47,735 bases of DNA, from assembly GCA_027859195.1 (NCBI GenBank), contig JAQIBF010000043.1, positions 1 through 47,735 of the forward strand, written 5' to 3'. This document shows positions 1 to 8,838 of this stretch, piece after piece. The stretch is from Helicobacteraceae bacterium. Its GTDB lineage: Bacteria > Campylobacterota > Campylobacteria > Campylobacterales > Sulfurimonadaceae. The position numbers and the translations under genes are program-made. Position 1 is the stretch's first letter. Each line of letters begins with the position of its first letter. Under the pieces are notes generated by a model, which was not told the origin of the DNA, made no database searches, and saw only the letters and a list, made by a program, of their open reading frames with translations.

Positions 1-629
1 GAGAAAAAAGCGGGGCGAAACTGGCTATCTATTCGCTTGACACCTTAGTACCGTCATCAATTGCAAACGGTGCATTTATTGCGACTGACGATATCACTTT
101 AGCCGCTGCTCTTCGTGAAAAAGCCCAGGGCGGTTATGAATATAAAAAGCTTTGGAACTATGACATTGTCAACAGAGAGGAAGACCTTACACTTGCCCCT
201 TTAACCGCTCAGCTGGCGTTGGCTGCCTTAACTGACATCGACCAGAGAGAAGAGGCTATGAAAAAGATTCAGACTATCTATCTGGACAGACTTTCATCCA
301 ACCGTCTAATAGAGCTGCCGAACGCGTCTGCCCTCGTTGCCAACCCACTTTTTCCAATTGCGCTTGTTCCCGCACTGTTTTGTCCCAAAGAAGATATCTA
401 TGAAGCGTTGGTTGACGCAGGTATTCCCGTTCAGGTCGGCAACAAGCCCATCTATAAAACCACGGCCTTTAAAGATGAGACACTTTCACTTTTTGGTGCC
501 GAAGAGGTGTTCAAAGCCCAGCTGCTACTCCCCTGTCATCATCTTATGACGGCGGACGATGCAAACTTGGTCGTTGAGACTTTTATAAACGTATTAGAGA
601 CTTATAGTTATAGAGGCTGCGCTTTTTAA
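1..629 (+). CDS. DegT/DnrJ/EryC1/StrS-family aminotransferase, C-terminal part (5' end outside window)
   Basis: The frame is open from base 3 to the TAA at 627-629, giving about 208 residues of the C-terminal part. It resembles the small domain of PLP-dependent sugar aminotransferases of the DegT/DnrJ/EryC1/StrS family. The visible features are a glycine-rich GGYEYKKLWNY stretch, a LTAQLALAALTDID helix followed by a repeat of short charged helices, and the late LLLPCHHLMTADD segment that matches the family's C-terminal 'lPlhp.mt.eda' pattern. The PLP lysine would lie upstream and cannot be seen. In this family the usual role is transfer of an amino group from glutamate to a nucleotide-linked keto sugar, but the substrate cannot be read here. 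No sugar-biosynthesis neighbour is in the window. Family call is fairly secure, substrate unknown. Confidence 0.75.
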   Translation, partial: EKSGAKLAIYSLDTLVPSSIANGAFIATDDITLAAALREKAQGGYEYKKLWNYDIVNREEDLTLAPLTAQLALAALTDIDQREEAMKKIQTIYLDRLSSNRLIELPNASALVANPLFPIALVPALFCPKEDIYEALVDAGIPVQVGNKPIYKTTAFKDETLSLFGAEEVFKAQLLLPCHHLMTADDANLVVETFINVLETYSYRGCAF

Positions 630-971
630 CCGATCACTCATCACAGATATGTTTTTGGATCGTATTTAATTTATTTAGGGAGTTTTAATTCCTGTTACAA
701 TTTCAGCGCCGTGTCATTCCAAAAGCATTTCAATAAGCAGTGCCATCTTAAATCGCTTTATTTCCCCGCAGGCGATTAAAGATCAGAACAGATCCTCTGA
801 CCGCTAGCTTCTACACACCTTAATCACACTGTCAAGGCCTTCACTTTCACCATCGTTAATAATTCTTTCGGTACACTTTCAGACTTTTTTATTTCTATAC
901 TATATATAGGAAAACAGTTTATGTGTATATTCAATACATAAAAACAAGACATACACTGCAAGGAAACCTAT
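630..971. other. Intergenic stretch before topA, no gene seen
   Basis: No credible reading frame. The only structure seen is a six-base inverted repeat, AATCGC near 750 with GCGATT near 771, with a 15-base loop. The last 90 bases are AT-rich and include a TATATATAGG run near 901, a possible promoter region for topA, but no well-spaced -35 and -10 pair is obvious. Confidence 0.4.
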
Positions 972-3209
972 TTGAAACTTATTATCGTCGAGTCACCTGC
1001 CAAAGCAAAAACAATCAAAAACTTTTTAGGCAAAGAGTACGAAGTCATCGCTTCCAAGGGCCATATCCGAGATCTACCAAAGAGCCGATTTGGAATTAAA
1101 ATCGACGAAGAGACACTAGCACTAATACCCGAATACAGCGTTGCAAAAGAGAACGCTGCAATTGTCAAGCAGATCAAAGAGCTGGCTAAAAAAGCTGATA
1201 CGATCTTTATCGCGACCGATGAGGATCGCGAGGGAGAGGCAATCGGTTGGCATGTTGGGCACGCTATTGCCAAAGTCACAAAACAAGACCCTGAGACACT
1301 GCCGCGTATCGTCTTTCATGAGATCACCAAGACAGCCATCAATGCAGCTTTGGAGAATCCGCGTCTTATCGACATGGATCAGGTCAATGCGCAACAGGCG
1401 CGTCGTCTTCTTGACCGCATAGTAGGCTATAAACTTTCGCCTCTTTTGGCGTCAAAGATCCAAAAAGGACTTTCAGCCGGTCGTGTTCAGTCATCGACTC
1501 TGAAGATCGTAATTGACCGTGAACGTGAGATCAGAGCCTTTATTCCCGTAGAGTACTGGACGATTGATACACTCTTTGCTCCAAATATCGATGCAAACCT
1601 TATAAACTTCAAGGGTGAAAAGCTTTCTAAACTCTCTATAGAGACAGAGGAGAGAGCTAAAACGATCACTAACGTCATTAAAGGTGAGTCGTTTACAGTT
1701 ACATCTATAGAGACTAAACAACGTAAAAGTTCAACACCGCCGCCATTCATGACATCAACACTCCAACAGACAGCGTCAAGCAAGCTCTCCATGTCACCAA
1801 AAAAGACAATGATGTTGGCACAGACACTTTATGAAGGGGTTAAGACACCTGATGGAACGTCCGGGGTCATCACTTATATGCGTACCGACTCCCTCAACAT
1901 GGCAGCCGAAGCCGTTGAAGCAGCTCGTGAGACCATTAAAAGTACCTACGGTGAGCAGTACCTTCCAAAAGAGCCTAAAAGCTATAACAAAAAGTCAAAA
2001 GGGGCGCAAGAGGCGCACGAGGCCATTCGCCCCACGGTGCTCTCATTCACACCAAAAGTCGCTGCTGCCTTTTTGAAAGCAGATGAACTTAAACTTTATA
2101 CCCTCATCTACAACCGCTTTTTAGCCTGTCAGATGAATGATGCCATCTTTGAGCAGCAATCAATAATCTTTACAAGTGAAAGTGCTGAGTACCGTGCAAG
2201 CGGACGCAAGCTGATCTTTGACGGTTTTTATAAAGTTGTCGGCAGTGATGACAAAGATAAACTCTTACCGACACTTGAAAAGGGTCAAGACATTGCGATC
2301 GAGACGATCAAACCGGCACAGCACTTTACTGAGCCGCCATCACGTTTCTCAGAAGCAAGTCTTATTAAAGAGCTAGAATCCGAAGGGATCGGTCGTCCGT
2401 CAACCTATGCGCCAACGGTCTCAACGCTTCAAGCACGTAACTACATCACGGTCGAAAAACGCCAGATAGCACCAACGGAAGTTGCGTTTACTGTCACCGA
2501 AATGCTTGAAAAGCACTTTCCTGATATTGTTGATGCCAACTTTACAGCTAGCATGGAAGAGATTCTTGACAAGATCGCTGATGATGGGCAAGACTGGCAA
2601 AAAGTGTTAAGTGATTTCTACTTTCCATTTATTGAACGTGTTAAAGAGGGTAAAGAGAAGATCGTCTCACTGAAACTGGCTACACCACTGGGTCGAAACT
2701 GTCCTCAGTGTGGTTCAGAGCTGCTTCTTCGTTCAGGGCGCTACGGTAATTTCATCGCATGTAGCGGCTTTCCGAAGTGTAAATACACCGAGCAGTTAGC
2801 TGAAGAAGGCGAAGAGGGTGAAGCGCCTAAAGTCGAGACAACCGATGAAAAATGTGACAAATGTGGCGGTGATATGGTCATCAAAAATGGTCGTAACGGT
2901 AAGTTCCTCGCATGTAGCAATTACCCGGAGTGTAAAAACACGAAGTCAATGGAAGTCGAAGAGAAAGAGTCGAAAGTCCCTTGTCCTGAATGTGGGAAAA
3001 AACTGGTCTACCGCCAGTCACGCCGTGGACCGTTTTGGGGCTGTGAGGACTATCCTACCTGTAAATTTATCTCCAAGTTTGAACCTTCTGACAAGAAGTG
3101 TCTAGTTGAGGGATGTGGCGGTGCGTTAGCACAACGTACTTACCGCGGTAAAGAAGTTTTTGAGTGTGTTAAGTGTAAAGACCGTACGCCTGTAGAAGAG
3201 GAAAAGTAG
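972..3209 (+). CDS. topA: DNA topoisomerase I
   Basis: Type IA topoisomerase that relaxes negative supercoils through a tyrosine-DNA intermediate. The 745 residues begin with the Toprim domain (LIIVESPAKAKTI at 3-15, acidic TDEDREGEAIGWH near 80-92). The core carries the catalytic tyrosine in GVITYMRTDSLN at about residue 302. The C-terminus has three four-cysteine zinc ribbons from about residue 577 (CPQCG, CDKCGG, CPECGK) and a weaker fourth, CLVEGCGG. A TTG start is chosen because the Toprim motif begins two residues later and AGGAAA lies just upstream at 961-966. The next gene starts 10 bases downstream, so it may be co-transcribed with the phosphodiesterase and bioB. The function is certain. 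Confidence 0.97.
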   Translation: MKLIIVESPAKAKTIKNFLGKEYEVIASKGHIRDLPKSRFGIKIDEETLALIPEYSVAKENAAIVKQIKELAKKADTIFIATDEDREGEAIGWHVGHAIAKVTKQDPETLPRIVFHEITKTAINAALENPRLIDMDQVNAQQARRLLDRIVGYKLSPLLASKIQKGLSAGRVQSSTLKIVIDREREIRAFIPVEYWTIDTLFAPNIDANLINFKGEKLSKLSIETEERAKTITNVIKGESFTVTSIETKQRKSSTPPPFMTSTLQQTASSKLSMSPKKTMMLAQTLYEGVKTPDGTSGVITYMRTDSLNMAAEAVEAARETIKSTYGEQYLPKEPKSYNKKSKGAQEAHEAIRPTVLSFTPKVAAAFLKADELKLYTLIYNRFLACQMNDAIFEQQSIIFTSESAEYRASGRKLIFDGFYKVVGSDDKDKLLPTLEKGQDIAIETIKPAQHFTEPPSRFSEASLIKELESEGIGRPSTYAPTVSTLQARNYITVEKRQIAPTEVAFTVTEMLEKHFPDIVDANFTASMEEILDKIADDGQDWQKVLSDFYFPFIERVKEGKEKIVSLKLATPLGRNCPQCGSELLLRSGRYGNFIACSGFPKCKYTEQLAEEGEEGEAPKVETTDEKCDKCGGDMVIKNGRNGKFLACSNYPECKNTKSMEVEEKESKVPCPECGKKLVYRQSRRGPFWGCEDYPTCKFISKFEPSDKKCLVEGCGGALAQRTYRGKEVFECVKCKDRTPVEEEK

Positions 3210-3218
3210 GACCTTTAT

Positions 3219-3737
3219 ATGAAAATAGGAATTCTATCCGACACCCATAAAAAAGAGAAGCGCTCACAAAAAGTGATCAACCTTCTTATTGCCAATGGTG
3301 CAGAATTTTTAATACATGCCGGGGACATCGTCAAGACTGAGATGCTCGATCAATTACAAAACAGCGGCCTGCGTTATGTCGCTGTCTACGGTAACAACGA
3401 TGCTCATCTTCATGAAGTGCACAACAGATACAACCTTGTCCAAGAACCCCACTACTTTAAACTGGCCAAGACCAAGTTCAAACTGATGCATCTGCCATTT
3501 TTTCTATCCCCAGATGCTGATATCGTCCTCTATGGCCACACCCACAACTTTGATTGTGAGTTTACAAACGGTACCCTTTTTCTCAACCCGGGAGAAGCCT
3601 GTGCCCGCAACAAACCTGTCAGCGAATGTGCTATGCTTGAAGTCACCGATACCCATTTTAATGTCACCTACTATGCACGAGAACTAAAAACTAAAGAGTT
3701 TAATGAGCAGCATTTCTCATTTGAAAGGACAAACTAA
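3219..3737 (+). CDS. Small metallophosphoesterase, YfcE/MJ0936 type
   Basis: Dimetal phosphodiesterase of 172 residues. The classic metal-binding blocks are all visible in order: GILSDTHKK near residue 4, HAGDIV near 37, YGNND near 59 and LYGHTHN near 105, followed by FLNPGEA. Family members hydrolyse phosphodiesters such as bis-p-nitrophenyl phosphate or cyclic nucleotides in vitro, but the natural substrate is usually unknown. A histidine-containing block common between GNND and GHTH (GHG-type) appears shortened to MHLPFF, so activity may differ. The stop codon overlaps the ATG of bioB by one base, which suggests translational coupling. Fold and family are confident, substrate is not. Confidence 0.85.
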   Translation: MKIGILSDTHKKEKRSQKVINLLIANGAEFLIHAGDIVKTEMLDQLQNSGLRYVAVYGNNDAHLHEVHNRYNLVQEPHYFKLAKTKFKLMHLPFFLSPDADIVLYGHTHNFDCEFTNGTLFLNPGEACARNKPVSECAMLEVTDTHFNVTYYARELKTKEFNEQHFSFERTN

Positions 3738-4579
3738 TGGCTAAAGAGATCTTTTTATGTGCCATCTCCAACATCAACAGCGGCACCTGTAATGAGGATT
3801 GTAAATTCTGTTCACAAAGTGTCAAGTACAAGGCTGATATTGAGCGTTACATACAAAAGCCCATCGACACTATCATAGAAGAGGCAAAAGCAGCCAGAGC
3901 GTCAGGCGCACTTGGCTTCTGTTTGGTAACCGCCAACAAAGGGATAGACCATAAGGTCTTAAAATTTGTATGTGATGTTGCCCGTGCTGTCACTGCCGTT
4001 GTCCCAGACCTTCGCCTGATAGCATGTAACGGTACGGCCAGTGTTGAGCAACTTCTCACGCTTAAAGAAGCCGGGATTAAAGCCTATAACCATAACCTTG
4101 AAACAGCTGAGGCATTTTATCCGGAGGTCTGTACAACACACCCCTGGAGTGAGCGTTATAAGACCTGCGAAAATGTCAATAAAGCAGGACTAAAACTCAT
4201 TACCGGCGGAATTTTTGGGATGGGTGAGTCGCATGAGGACCGCATCTCGATGCTGGAATCACTCAAAAGCCTGAACCCTACTTCTGTACCGCTCAACTTT
4301 TATCACCACAACCCTGCTCTGCCGCTTCAACCTAACCCTCTCACGACAGATGAAGCGCTTGAACTGATCAAAATAGCACGTGAGACTATCCCTGATGCTG
4401 AGCGTATTATGGTCGCCGGCGGCCGTGAGTTGCAGTTTGGCCATCGCCAAGATGAGATCTTTGAAGCGGGAGCTAACTCTATTGTGATTGGGAACTACCT
4501 TACAACGCAGGGACGCGATAAGATGAGTGATCTTGAGATGCTTAAAGAGCTTGGCTTTGATGTAGCGAAAAAGGCCTAA
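3737..4579 (+). CDS. bioB: Biotin synthase
   Basis: Radical SAM enzyme that inserts sulfur into dethiobiotin in the last step of biotin synthesis. The CX3CX2C motif that binds the SAM [4Fe-4S] cluster is seen in GTCNEDCKFCSQS near residues 17-29. The later motifs YNHNLETAEAFYPEVC and GGIFGMGESHEDR match BioB. At 280 residues it is the short form found in Helicobacter and relatives rather than the roughly 346-residue E. coli form. Its ATG overlaps the upstream phosphodiesterase stop by one base. No other bio genes are in the window, so the pathway is split across the genome. Confident. Confidence 0.95.
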   Translation: MAKEIFLCAISNINSGTCNEDCKFCSQSVKYKADIERYIQKPIDTIIEEAKAARASGALGFCLVTANKGIDHKVLKFVCDVARAVTAVVPDLRLIACNGTASVEQLLTLKEAGIKAYNHNLETAEAFYPEVCTTHPWSERYKTCENVNKAGLKLITGGIFGMGESHEDRISMLESLKSLNPTSVPLNFYHHNPALPLQPNPLTTDEALELIKIARETIPDAERIMVAGGRELQFGHRQDEIFEAGANSIVIGNYLTTQGRDKMSDLEMLKELGFDVAKKA

Positions 4580-4604
4580 GTAAGCGACTTACCTTTTCTT
4601 TTTG
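4580..4604 (+). terminator. Weak terminator-like hairpin after bioB
   Basis: Immediately after the bioB stop, GTAAG (4580-4584) pairs with CTTAC (4588-4592) over a CGA loop and is followed by CTTTTCTTTTT. The stem is only five bases, so this is a weak candidate for the end of the topA-bioB transcript. Confidence 0.35.
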
Positions 4605-4697
4605 CAGCCATCATTTGGCATTTAGTACTTCACTGTATTGCGCTGTTATCGCTAATCGATCATTCAAACTTCTTTTATTACTTCATAGCAATAGTAC

Positions 4698-4738
4698 GTT
4701 ACTTTTTTTCTTTTGCGTGCCCAAAAGAAAGAAGTAAC
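4698..4738. repeat. Strong hairpin in the bioB-LPP20 spacer
   Basis: The arm at 4698-4715 (GTTAC then a T-rich run ending CTTTTG) pairs with 4722-4738 (CAAAAGAAAGAAGTAAC) apart from one mismatch and one extra T, over a six-base CGTGCC loop. Sequences of this general look are seen as intergenic repeats in several proteobacteria; that comparison is from memory. Confidence 0.55.
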
Positions 4739-5311
4739 CAAAAAAAGAAAAGGGCAAGACCCTCCGGCACTATTAACTCATCAAACTAACAAGCACTTCG
4801 GCTTCCGGGCAAATTGGCGGTTAGACGCCAATATTTGTTTGAAGCCCAACTCATGAGCTTTTCCGACACAATAAACTATTTGCCTTCAAACAATTCAGAC
4901 AGGAATTAAAGCGCGAGCTTTAACGTTAATAGATGCGTTACCGCTTTGCTTTTTTCGTGGCATCTGCAAGGCAGACGGTAAGGAGAGATGAGACCCGTTA
5001 AGAAAAAGCCAACTGCTTGACTTTTTTAGGGTTGGAAACAGAATTGTTATGCGTAGCATCAACGCCGTAGACCTTTTGCCGAAGGTGAGTTAGTCGTTTT
5101 TAGTGAAAGAACGACTGGAAGGATGGTACCCGACAGCCTGTCAGGCCTGAAGCCGTCCACGAGAGGTTTTTTTGTTTCTTTGTTTTGCGGTGAAAAAAAA
5201 GAAAAGAGAGGTCAATATAATATCAACTTCAACATTTTAGGTTTAGTCTTCTTTGTTCAACGTGATAGATAAATGAGTTTCTTTTATTACTTCATAGCAT
5301 TAGGATTCAAC

Positions 5312-5340
5312 TTTTTTTCTCTGCTCGTACAGAGAAAAAA
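5312..5340. repeat. Counterpart hairpin in the second module copy
   Basis: TTTTTTTCTCTG (5312-5323) pairs with CAGAGAAAAAA (5330-5340) over a six-base loop. It sits at the same place in the second module copy as the 4698-4738 hairpin in the first. The arm sequence has changed while the pairing is kept. Confidence 0.55.
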
Positions 5341-5666
5341 CCTTGAGGAAAAAAAGAGAGTACGATGGCGGTCACAGTACCACTTTGAACTATCAAAGAC
5401 TTTGACTTTCAAAACGCCTCCGTAGATTCTAGCTGTACCAGGACGCAGTAATATGTTGACCATCTTCTATCTTCCTTGACGCTCTAATTGCTATTGCGAC
5501 ACAAATAAGAACTACATTCAAACAACCCGAACAGGGATTAAAGCGCTGGCTTTAGCCCTGTGTCGTGGCATCTGCAAGGCAGAGTGTAAGGAGAGAAAGA
5601 GCGTTAATAAAACGGCATTATTTGAGCATTACATGTACAAAAACTATAAGGAAAAGTCAATAAAGT

Positions 5667-6260
5667 TTAATCCAACGGCAGAAGATCATCAAGGATATCT
5701 TCCCCGTCATTCTCCTCATACTCCTTAAAAACAGCATCATCTTTCTTCAATACAAGAAGCAACTTCTGACGCACATCTTTATTGATATTCTTGTTTTGGA
5801 TCGCCATCAGCACTTCTATTGAGCTGTCCGTAGGATTACGCCACAGCTTGATCTGTTTATAGTCTTCGCGCTTGATTTGACTGATCTCTTCTGCAATATC
5901 CGATGTGAGACTGTCCGTCATTGCAGCCACCTTACCGCCGATCTGACGTGAAAAACTAGCCAAACGGTCTTCGATATAGTTAGAAACAACTTTTTGTATC
6001 GCCTTTTGACCGTCTGCAGTCGCCTCTTTAAGCATAAAGTTTTCACCAATACGGCTAAAAGTACTTGAACCTACTGCCGTCTGCATATTGTCACCGACAA
6101 CATTTTTACAGACCCATTCCGGAGCCGGTGCACCATTTCGTGTACATTTCAGATCTTCATCAACATCAATCTCATCAGGTTTAGGGCCACTTGAACAGGC
6201 GGTAATTCCTACCACTAGTGTCACCAGAAGGGTCATCCTCACGCTCTTTTGAAAATCCAT
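5667..6260 (-). CDS. LPP20-family lipoprotein
   Basis: Secreted lipoprotein of 197 residues. The N-terminus has a charged start, a hydrophobic run and a lipobox GITACSS with the lipidated cysteine at residue 22. The rest, with its PEWVCKN and AVGSSTFS..ENFMLKEATADGQKAIQKVVSNYIEDR segments, resembles the LPP20 family (Helicobacter pylori Lpp20 relatives), whose role is not well established. The tail from about residue 180 is very acidic. It is divergently oriented to the antiporter gene, with about 140 bases between the two starts if the later antiporter start is used. Lipoprotein nature is secure, family membership likely. Confidence 0.75.
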   Translation of the reverse strand: MDFQKSVRMTLLVTLVVGITACSSGPKPDEIDVDEDLKCTRNGAPAPEWVCKNVVGDNMQTAVGSSTFSRIGENFMLKEATADGQKAIQKVVSNYIEDRLASFSRQIGGKVAAMTDSLTSDIAEEISQIKREDYKQIKLWRNPTDSSIEVLMAIQNKNINKDVRQKLLLVLKKDDAVFKEYEENDGEDILDDLLPLD

Positions 6261-6367
6261 AATTATGCCTTTATGTATGTCTCAAATTATTTTATCCATA
6301 TTTAGTAAAAACGCAAGCGCTCTTACGCTCTTACGCTCTAGGCTCCATGTTTATAGCCTTAAAAAAG

Positions 6368-6395
6368 TTGAAAAAATTTTAGATTTGGCTATAAT
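6368..6395 (+). promoter_or_regulatory. Putative sigma-70 promoter of the antiporter gene
   Basis: TTGAAA at 6368-6373 and TATAAT at 6390-6395 are separated by 16 bases. A transcript would begin about 7-8 bases after the -10 box, which is at or next to the ATG at 6403. Confidence 0.55.
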
Positions 6396-6402
6396 CATCC
6401 CT

Positions 6403-7599
6403 ATGTTTGATGATGTTATACTCCTTATTATCTTATCTTTAATAGTGATCTTTTCGCCATTTATCGCGAAGACCATTAAGATGCCAACGACTCCGATCGA
6501 GATCGTTTTGGGGGCGATCTTTGCCTATGCAGGATATTTACAGCATAACTACCTCTTCGAGCTTGTTGCCGAAGTTGGTTTCCTCTACCTGATGTTTATT
6601 GCCGGTACCGAGGTTGATCTTAAAAAAGTGCTGCGTACCAACAGTGCCTTAATCAAGCGCATCTTGACCTATCTCTTGCTCTTATACCTCTTCTCCGTCA
6701 GTTTTACGCTCTATTTTGACCTAGGAAAGATCTTTATTGTTCTCCTACCGCTCATATCAGTCGGGCTGGTCGTAACACTTTCCAAAGAGTATGGCAAGAC
6801 CCCTTGGCTGACACTTGGTATGACGGCAGGTGGTATCGGCGAAGTTATCAGTATCGCGGTGCTAACCTTGACATCTACAGCACTCCAAGCGGGTTTTGGA
6901 TTTGAATTTCTCAAATCAATGGGTGCACTCGTTCTTTTTATCTTTATTATCTACCTTCTGTTTCGCGCACTGCAACTTCTATTTTGGTGGTTTCCAGAGG
7001 TTGGGACAGCACTCATGCCGCATGAAGATAACCAGGAACAGGACCTACGTCTCTCAATCGGTATCCTTTTCATTCTCGTAGCCGCTATGCTCTATCTGCA
7101 TCTCGAACTCGCCTTTGGTGCCTTTATTGCCGGAATGTTCATTCCCACTTTTTTTCCCCACAAACAAGACTTGCCTCACCGACTGGCAAGTTATGGATTT
7201 GGCTTTTTGATCCCAGTCTTTTTTATCTATATCGGTACTACCTTCAACCTGGAGTCACTGCTCATGGACGGTCTTATCGCTAAAGCACTTATGATCACGG
7301 CCGCTATGATCGCCATGCGTGTTGTCAGTGCCCTTGTCTTTAAAAATATTCTAGGATACCGTTCAGCTATCTTGTTAGGGCTTAGCCACTCCATGCCGTT
7401 GACCTTGCTTATCGCCGTTGCCACCATTGCCTACCACAGCAACAGTATTGACAAACTGCACTACTTTGCCTTTATCTTGGCAGCACTCTTCCAAGTGATC
7501 GTTGTAACGCTCTTCATCAAACTGATCCACAAAGAGCCAAAGCCCACTTCTCTGCCTAAAGCCTTTAATCAACAAGAGGTAAAGCGTAAAGAAAGATAA
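6403..7599 (+). CDS. Kef-type cation:proton antiporter (CPA2 family)
   Basis: Integral membrane antiporter of 398 residues with about twelve hydrophobic segments and no cytoplasmic nucleotide-binding (KTN) domain. The N-terminal MPTTPIEIVLGAIFA, FLYLMFIAGTEVDLKK and the later LGLSHSMPLTLLIAVATIAY segments are typical of monovalent cation:proton antiporter-2 members, which exchange Na+ or K+ for protons. An upstream ATG at 6265 would add 46 atypical residues and would lie 5 bases from the divergent lipoprotein start, so the ATG at 6403 is preferred. No ribosome binding site precedes 6403, and a good -10 box ends 7 bases before it. Ion specificity cannot be read. Confidence 0.82.
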   Translation: MFDDVILLIILSLIVIFSPFIAKTIKMPTTPIEIVLGAIFAYAGYLQHNYLFELVAEVGFLYLMFIAGTEVDLKKVLRTNSALIKRILTYLLLLYLFSVSFTLYFDLGKIFIVLLPLISVGLVVTLSKEYGKTPWLTLGMTAGGIGEVISIAVLTLTSTALQAGFGFEFLKSMGALVLFIFIIYLLFRALQLLFWWFPEVGTALMPHEDNQEQDLRLSIGILFILVAAMLYLHLELAFGAFIAGMFIPTFFPHKQDLPHRLASYGFGFLIPVFFIYIGTTFNLESLLMDGLIAKALMITAAMIAMRVVSALVFKNILGYRSAILLGLSHSMPLTLLIAVATIAYHSNSIDKLHYFAFILAALFQVIVVTLFIKLIHKEPKPTSLPKAFNQQEVKRKER

Positions 7600-7637
7600 T
7601 AATACCCAAGGGGCAGACCCAGCTGATCTAGAACCTT

Positions 7638-7743
7638 AAAAGTTTTAGATTTGGTGTAAGTTGTGCAGAAGTTATCCCTAATACGCACTACTGTGCGTCA
7701 AGAGGTGAGCTGAAGTGTAAATTGCGCCGAAGCTACAACTTTT
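7638..7743. repeat. 106-base imperfect palindrome abutting the fqrB stop
   Basis: AAAAGTT at 7638-7644 pairs with AACTTTT at 7737-7743. Further in, AG/CT and TTTGG/CCGAA also pair, and the centre is a perfect ACGCAC-TACT-GTGCGT hairpin at 7683-7698. The right arm covers the last codons and stop of the minus-strand gene. A second copy lies at 23878-23986. It may act as a terminator or as a 3'-end stabiliser, but there is no U-tract. Confidence 0.6.
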
Positions 7744-8689
7744 CTTTTAGGATATGGTTGGCTATTGCATAACCATGATTAAGGCCCAGAGCAATCGACC
7801 CTCCGCTCTCTTGAGTAATATCCCCTGCTACATAAAGCCCTTTAATATTACTCTGATAGTTATCATCATGAACAGGTTTTCCATCTTCTATGTCAATGCC
7901 TGATGATGTCAAAAAAGCACTAGGTGTTGTGCCACCGATAGCATAAACGACTCTGTCATAAGTTTCAGTTTCACCTTCATCCAAGACAACGCTTACCTTG
8001 CCCCCATCATCTTCAAGTGCTACTATATTGACACCAAGGAGAGCTCTTACACTTCCATTTTCCAATGCATCGGCAATATCTTTTTGATTGGTCGGATTAG
8101 CCCGGCGGAAATTCTCACGTCGGTAACAGATGCTCACCGTATTTTTGTCTGCCAGATCGACTGCATACTCAATTGCAGAGTCACCGCCCCCGACAACGAG
8201 CACTTTCTCATTTTCAGAACAGCTATCCAAGGTGAAATTGATCAGCTTTTTGAGCGTTCCCGGAATCTTATAGTCCGGTTTGTTAGGCTTACCCATTCGT
8301 CCGATCGTCACTACAGCATGCTTTGCCAAGATCGAACTTCCTGTTATCATCACTTCAAAGTGATTGTCACGTTTAACTATTTTCTGCACCTCGGTATGCG
8401 TTTTTAACTCAACAGAATGTTTCTCCAAAATCTCGTCAAAAAAGTCCAAGGTACTCTCTTTCGTTCCATCCAAAAAGAGAAGGTTCCCGTCTAATTCAAC
8501 AGTCTGCCCTTTCCAATCTTTATCAACACGTTTTTTGTCTTTGTAAAACTTACGGATCGTGGCGTTATGATTTTCATCTTTTTCAATCAGGACAATCTCT
8601 CTCATCCCCAATAAATAGCACTCCACTGCAGCAGCGATACCTGCCGGACCTGCACCGATAATAGCGAGTTGATACACTTTTTCTGACAT
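7733..8689 (-). CDS. fqrB: FqrB-like flavodoxin/NADPH oxidoreductase (thioredoxin-reductase fold)
   Basis: FAD- and NAD(P)H-binding flavoprotein of 318 residues. It has an FAD motif (AIIGAGPAGIAAA near residue 9), an NAD(P)H motif (VLVVGGGDSAIEYA near 163) and a terminal FAD motif (GLYVAGD). There is no CxxC disulfide, so it is not a true thioredoxin reductase. The KFYKDKKRVDKD block and overall layout match Helicobacter and Campylobacter FqrB, which reduces flavodoxin or quinone with NADPH. The ATG at 8689 is chosen over one 21 bases upstream because AGGGAG precedes it at good spacing. The final codons and stop overlap a long palindromic repeat. Symbol inferred from remembered family similarity. 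Confidence 0.75.
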   Translation of the reverse strand: MSEKVYQLAIIGAGPAGIAAAVECYLLGMREIVLIEKDENHNATIRKFYKDKKRVDKDWKGQTVELDGNLLFLDGTKESTLDFFDEILEKHSVELKTHTEVQKIVKRDNHFEVMITGSSILAKHAVVTIGRMGKPNKPDYKIPGTLKKLINFTLDSCSENEKVLVVGGGDSAIEYAVDLADKNTVSICYRRENFRRANPTNQKDIADALENGSVRALLGVNIVALEDDGGKVSVVLDEGETETYDRVVYAIGGTTPSAFLTSSGIDIEDGKPVHDDNYQSNIKGLYVAGDITQESGGSIALGLNHGYAIANHILKEKL

Positions 8690-8809
8690 ATAGTCTCCCT
8701 GATTGGACATGAATATTATTTATTTTAGCAGGATTTTATCAATGGGGAATGTTATCTAAGTGTAAATCACGGGAGAACGATGCCAAGGGTCTAAAAGGGA
8801 AAGGGAAGT

Positions 8810-8830
8810 CTTACTCCGTGAAGGAGTAAG
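8810..8830 (-). terminator. Hairpin downstream of the 33-residue gene
   Basis: CTTACTCC (8810-8817) and GGAGTAAG (8823-8830) form a perfect eight-base stem with a five-base loop. On the minus strand it lies 8 bases after the small gene's stop, followed by a pyrimidine-rich run without a clean T-tract. Confidence 0.45.
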
Positions 8831-8838
8831 CATAAAAA

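Larger units (their letters stand above)
4671..5640. repeat. Gene-free region made of two diverged copies of a ~610-base module
   Basis: The stretch between bioB and the LPP20-like gene has no credible gene. Two exact 20-base repeats mark a duplication with a consistent offset. TCTTTTATTACTTCATAGCA occurs at 4671-4690 and 5280-5299 (offset 609). CGTGGCATCTGCAAGGCAGA occurs at 4956-4975 and 5564-5583 (offset 608). Between them, a segment reading ACAGG.ATTAAAGCGC matches at about 4900 and 5532. The first copy also holds a short AAGCCAACTGCTTGaCTT hairpin near 5010 and a bulged hairpin at 5044-5062, which link it to the repeat array at 15.6-16.2 kb. The module looks like a non-coding repeat, not a decayed gene. 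Confidence 0.6.

Noticed and set aside
630-971. A structured RNA before topA
   Set aside because: Only one short six-base inverted repeat was found, which is expected by chance in this length.
6265-6402. An N-terminal extension of the antiporter
   Set aside because: The extra 46 residues are not like a transporter start, overlap the promoter and begin 5 bases from the divergent lipoprotein start.
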